DNA of 64,000 bases from Cytophagaceae bacterium. GTDB taxonomy: Bacteria; Bacteroidota; Bacteroidia; Cytophagales; Spirosomataceae. The stretch is from positions 1-64,000 of the forward strand of contig JAIXOL010000067.1 of assembly GCA_027486845.1 (NCBI GenBank). Reading direction: 5' to 3'. The position numbers and the translations under genes are program-made. The notes under the pieces are model-generated. The model searched no databases. It had not been told where the DNA came from and saw only the letters and a list, made by a program, of their open reading frames with translations. Of the stretch, positions 60,714 through 64,000 are shown in pieces. Positions within the stretch are counted from its first letter, which is position 1. Every line of letters starts with the position of its first letter.

Positions 60714-60722
60714 GCAAAGATA
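60714..60722 (-). promoter_or_regulatory. -7 box of mraY
   Basis: Minus-strand TATCTTTGC, a strong -7 match ~30 bases before the ATG. The fitting -33 TTTG is missing. Confidence 0.55.
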
Positions 60723-61117
60723 CTTTTTTTTGAAAACCTAAGAAATAAATGGCTAAAAAAAGTAAAGAATGAATGAAGTTTTTGCGTTTTTTGAGAAATA
60801 TAATGGTTTTTTTGATAGTCAATTAAGGTGTTCGACTAATTCTTTATGATGATATCGACAGTATTGTGTTATATCTAATAAATGTGATAAATCGGAAAGT
60901 TCGCTAATAATTTTTCTTCGATTGTTGTTTTAGTTATTGAAGTGCAACACTTCATTCATTCAAAAATAAAACCAATCATTATAAAATATTTTTTCATTAT
61001 CAATTTTTTGAAAAATAATTTTTTATAAAGACTTGAAAAGAAAACCTTCCTACATTAATATTGTAGTATAATTTAATCTCAGCCAAATTCAATTCAACAA
61101 AACTCTTCTTTCGTACT
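60723..61117. other. Gene-free interval between mraY and the hexosaminidase
   Basis: About 395 AT-rich bases. No coding frame, no obvious repeat family. The last 100 bases before the plus-strand gene lack a consensus promoter. Confidence 0.4.
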
Positions 61118-63004
61118 ATGAAAAAAGTTCTCTTTTCGGTGCTTAGTTTTGCCTTTCTTAATCTAAATGCCCAAAATACACCCTTAAATCTTATTCCGCA
61201 GCCCGTTGAGGTATCGCAGAGTGCAGGCAGTTTTGCTTTAACTCCTAAAACTACTATCAGTTACAACAAAGCTGACGCAAGCGGCGTAGCCGAAATGTTG
61301 ATACAGAAATTGAGCGTACCGACAGGTTTGGCATTAAAAGCCCAAGAAGGAAAAATGGCTATGATTCAACTTAATTTGAATGATACGCCAAATACTCAGA
61401 TTGGAAAAGAAGGCTATACTTTTGAGTCAACTCCGAAAGGCATTGTTATTTCGGCTAACCAAACTGCGGGTTTGTTTTATGGAGTGCAGACTTTGTTACA
61501 ACTTTTACCAAAAGAAATTGAAAGTAAGTCAGTTGCGAAAGCTACGTGGGCGATTCCTGCAGTAAAAATTACTGATTATCCACGCTTCGGCTGGAGAGGT
61601 ATTATGCTTGATGTAAGCCGTAATTTCTTTACAAAGGCTGAGGTAAAAAAATACATTGATGATATTGCTCGCTTGAAATACAATACTTTTCATTGGCACT
61701 TGACCGATGATGAAGGTTGGAGAATCGAGATAAAATCTTTACCTAAATTGACTGAAGTAGGAGCGTGGAGAGTTCCTAGGTCAGGACATTTCGGCGACCG
61801 TGAACCTGCAAAAGTAGGCGAAAAAGCCACCGTTGGTGGTTTTTACACGCAAGAAGACATCAAAGAAATTGTAAAATATGCTCAAGAACGCAACGTTACC
61901 ATTGTTCCCGAAATTGATGTACCCGGACACAGCATGGCGGCAATTGCGGCATATCCAGAATTGAGTACCAAAAAAGACCCAAATACTTTCGTAAATCCAG
62001 GAGCAAATATTGCTGATTGGTACGGAAACGGCACATTCAAAATGCGTTATGAAAATGCAATCAATCCCTCTGATGAAAAAGTTTATGAGTTTTTGGATAA
62101 AGTAATGACCGAAGTTGCAGCACTTTTTCCGAATCAATATATTCATGTGGGTGGCGACGAATGTTACAAAGGTTTTTGGGCGGCTGATGCTGGTTGTCAG
62201 GCTTTGATGAAAAAATTGGGTATTCGGCACGTTGAGGACCTTCAAGGCTATTTTATGAATCGTTTGGAGAAAATTTTAACAGCAAAAGGTAAAAAACTTA
62301 TTGGTTGGGATGAGATTTTAGAAGGTGGAATCTCGCCAAATGCAACCGTGATGAGTTGGAGAGGAGTGAAGGGAGGAATTGAAGCAGCACATCTCGGCCA
62401 TGAAGTTGTAATGACACCAACGACATTTGCTTACATTGATTATAATCAAGGCGAAAATACCATCGACCCGCCAATTTATGCAGGTTTACGAGTAAGTAAA
62501 TCATATAGCTTCGAGCCAGTGCCTGATGGTGTTGATGCCAAATATATTTTGGGTGGACAAGGAAATCTTTGGAGTGAACAAACACCAACTTTACGCCATG
62601 CTGAATATATGACTTACCCACGAGCATGGGCATTGTCGGAGGTTTATTGGTCGCAAAAATCAGCTAAAAATTGGGATAATTTCAGCAAACGCATGGAAGC
62701 TCATTTCGACCGTGCCGAGGTTGCCGAAATTGGTTTCTCGAAAGCTGTTTATGATGCGATTATCACACCAAGCTATAAAAATGGCAAATTAATGCTCGAA
62801 TTAGGCAGCGAAATATCAGATTTAGATATTTTCTATTCGATTGACGATTCGATGCCAGATAAATTTTCGCCAAAATATTCACTACCAATTGAATTGCCGG
62901 ATGGCCCAATTACCCTCCGAGTGATTACTTTTCGTGCAGGAAAACCAATCGGTCATTTGATTACATTGAAGCGTGCCGAGTTGGAACTCAGAGCCGGAAG
63001 GTAA
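61118..63004 (+). CDS. Family 20 glycoside hydrolase (beta-N-acetylhexosaminidase)
   Basis: 628 aa, secreted (signal peptide ending LNAQ). N-terminal GH20b domain (~20-150), then the catalytic barrel with GWRGIMLDVSRNFF, NTFHWHLTDDEGWRIEIK, EIDVPGHSMAA and HVGGDECYKGFW (Asp-Glu pair near 345), WDEILEGG, MSWRGVKGG and GGQGNLWSE. The last ~90 residues (LMLELGSEISDLDIFYSIDDS) look like the chitobiase/hexosaminidase C-terminal domain. It would remove terminal GlcNAc/GalNAc from chitin or glycan fragments. Confidence 0.92.
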   Translation: MKKVLFSVLSFAFLNLNAQNTPLNLIPQPVEVSQSAGSFALTPKTTISYNKADASGVAEMLIQKLSVPTGLALKAQEGKMAMIQLNLNDTPNTQIGKEGYTFESTPKGIVISANQTAGLFYGVQTLLQLLPKEIESKSVAKATWAIPAVKITDYPRFGWRGIMLDVSRNFFTKAEVKKYIDDIARLKYNTFHWHLTDDEGWRIEIKSLPKLTEVGAWRVPRSGHFGDREPAKVGEKATVGGFYTQEDIKEIVKYAQERNVTIVPEIDVPGHSMAAIAAYPELSTKKDPNTFVNPGANIADWYGNGTFKMRYENAINPSDEKVYEFLDKVMTEVAALFPNQYIHVGGDECYKGFWAADAGCQALMKKLGIRHVEDLQGYFMNRLEKILTAKGKKLIGWDEILEGGISPNATVMSWRGVKGGIEAAHLGHEVVMTPTTFAYIDYNQGENTIDPPIYAGLRVSKSYSFEPVPDGVDAKYILGGQGNLWSEQTPTLRHAEYMTYPRAWALSEVYWSQKSAKNWDNFSKRMEAHFDRAEVAEIGFSKAVYDAIITPSYKNGKLMLELGSEISDLDIFYSIDDSMPDKFSPKYSLPIELPDGPITLRVITFRAGKPIGHLITLKRAELELRAGR

Positions 63005-63054
63005 TATAAATTTACCAGTGCTGTGTATATTTACAGCACTGGTAAATTTATATT
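63003..63054. terminator. Terminator after the hexosaminidase gene
   Basis: A 22-bp perfect stem around an 8-base loop, with A/T-rich flanks. It overlaps the end of the decayed ammonia-lyase gene on the other strand. Confidence 0.85.
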
Positions 63055-63825
63055 TTGTAAAAATTCGACGGCTGATTTGATGTCAGTATGCAATACTCGG
63101 TCGTTATCATTGAAGGCTGTTTTTAGCCTAAATTTTTCGTAGATTTCTTCTACTATTTCTGAGCTTTTGAGTTTTTAATAAAGCATAAATCCCGTAAGCG
63201 GCCATAAATTGTGTGCCATTGATGAGGGCAATTCCTTCTTTGCTTTGTAGCTCGATAGGTTGCTAGCCGAATTGGCCTAAGACTTCTTTTGAGGCTCTTT
63301 TTTAATTAAAATCACTTCTCCTAAACCAATCAACGGTAAAGCCAAATGTGATAGCGGAGATAGGTAGCCTGAAGCACCAGGTGACCCATTTGCATAAATA
63401 ACAGGTGTAATGTCGTAATTGTAAAAATCAATCAATCGCTGAACGGTTTGCAGGTGCACGCCCGAATATCTGCAAGAAAGCGACTGAATTTTTAAGAAAA
63501 GCATCCATTTTACAATCTCATGAGGAACCCCATCGCCAATTCCATAAGCATGCGATTGTAATAAATTATATTTTAGTTTAGCAATTTGAGTTTTGTCAAT
63601 CGCTATATTTTGCACGAAACCAGAGCCTGTATTTAGGACATAAAAAAGGCATTCACTATTGTTGAGTTTTTGGTCGAGAAAATCTCGGCAATTATTGATT
63701 CGGTTGGGTGTTGCTTCCGAAAGGGTGAGGTCTAGCTTATGTATTGAGATTTGCTGTAAATTATCAATGTCCAGCCAATCTTGGGCAATAAAGAGTATGC
63801 TTTTGTCAATGATTGTGGTAATCAT
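63031..63825 (-). pseudogene. Decayed histidine/aromatic amino acid ammonia-lyase gene
   Basis: The 182-aa open part (MITTIIDKSILFIAQ ... GEVILIKKEPQKKS, 63277-63825) matches the N-terminal third of the HAL/TAL family: NTGSGFVQNIAI and the MIO region GSPGASGYLSPLSHLALPLIG. The usual ASGD is ASGY. Past the stop the other frame continues KRASKEVLGQFG-TAG-QPIELQSKEGIALINGTQFMAAYGIYAL, and a third frame ends EIVEEIYEKFRLKTAFNDND-RVLHTDIKSAVEFLQ, like the family C-terminus. About 240 residues between are missing. So: one frameshift, one nonsense codon and one internal deletion. Confidence 0.75.
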
Positions 63826-63881
63826 TGTTGAACCTAATTTTTTAACAAAATTCGGCCTACTATTTAATAATTAAAAATAGT

Positions 63882-63889
63882 ATTTTTGT
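63882..63889 (+). promoter_or_regulatory. Possible -7 box at the right edge
   Basis: TATTTTTG on the plus strand in an AT-rich stretch. Any gene it serves starts beyond the window. No open frame begins within the last 170 bases. Confidence 0.25.
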
Positions 63890-64000
63890 GAGTAATTAAT
63901 CAATTAAAGTGATTAGCTGCGTTTTATTTGCACAACAAAAAGCAAACAAAATATTATAATTTATCCCTCTAGCACAGTATTATAATGAAAGTGTTTAGCT

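Noticed and set aside
60723-61117. Gap between mraY and the GH20 gene as a hidden small RNA or gene
   Set aside because: No promoter-terminator pair or stable hairpin was seen, and all frames are short.

Overview
The window looks like an AT-rich chromosome of a Bacteroidota bacterium, most likely a Cytophagales member of the Spirosomaceae type (an Emticicia- or Flectobacillus-like organism; the genus is a guess). The reasons are the promoter -7 boxes of the form TANNTTTG, the near absence of Shine-Dalgarno sequences, the Bacteroidota-type GlmU paralogue, DUF2480 and DUF6934 proteins, class IV aminotransferases, M16/M28/M13 exported peptidases and a single-copy DUF349 protein. Genes lie on both strands in short operons, mostly with hairpin terminators between convergent units.

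Layout. 1-106: 3' end of a 5S rRNA and its terminator, so an rrn operon ends here. 223-3587: glmU-like, holB, hemC. 3712-7530 (minus): a fatty acid hydroxylase and a pair of M16 peptidases, one with the zinc motif and one without. 7625-8645 (minus): a broken multi-HTH gene. 8851-10499: DJ-1/PfpI and a DnaQ/ExoX-type exonuclease. 10649-16033: nuoK, nuoL, nuoM, nuoN, the membrane arm of complex I without nuoA-J. 16098-23071: GtrA-like protein, small lipoprotein, class IV aminotransferase, M28 peptidase, EttA, DUF349 protein. 23147: tRNA-Gln. 23369-31267: ABC exporter, DUF6934 module, siroheme synthase, free Met-sulfoxide reductase, CCG-domain Fe-S protein, PriA.

31268-36658 is the accessory part: an AAA/DUF4143 ATPase preceded by four 23-bp tandem repeats, two secreted proteins of unknown role, miaE, and many small palindromic intergenic repeats. 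36659-45156 holds M13 peptidase, gltX, DUF2480, a membrane protein, a MazG-like hydrolase, glutaminyl cyclase and ilvE. 45235-56642 holds Uma2 nuclease, a serine hydrolase, a polyprenyl synthase, rhomboid, LytTR regulator, Ada-like repair protein, MarR, two GNATs around a PLP decarboxylase, and tpiA. 56716-64000 holds a glutathionylspermidine-synthase-like ATP-grasp protein, an amidase/YCII pair, a lone mraY, a GH20 hexosaminidase and a decayed histidine/aromatic ammonia-lyase gene.

Most of the window is housekeeping (translation, replication restart, respiration, tetrapyrrole and cell wall synthesis). No phage, insertion sequence, CRISPR array or clear defence island was seen. The most unusual items are the decayed HTH-repeat gene, the intergenic palindromic repeat families around 31-36 kb, the iteron-like repeats before the ATPase, and the DUF6934 plus small-ORF module.
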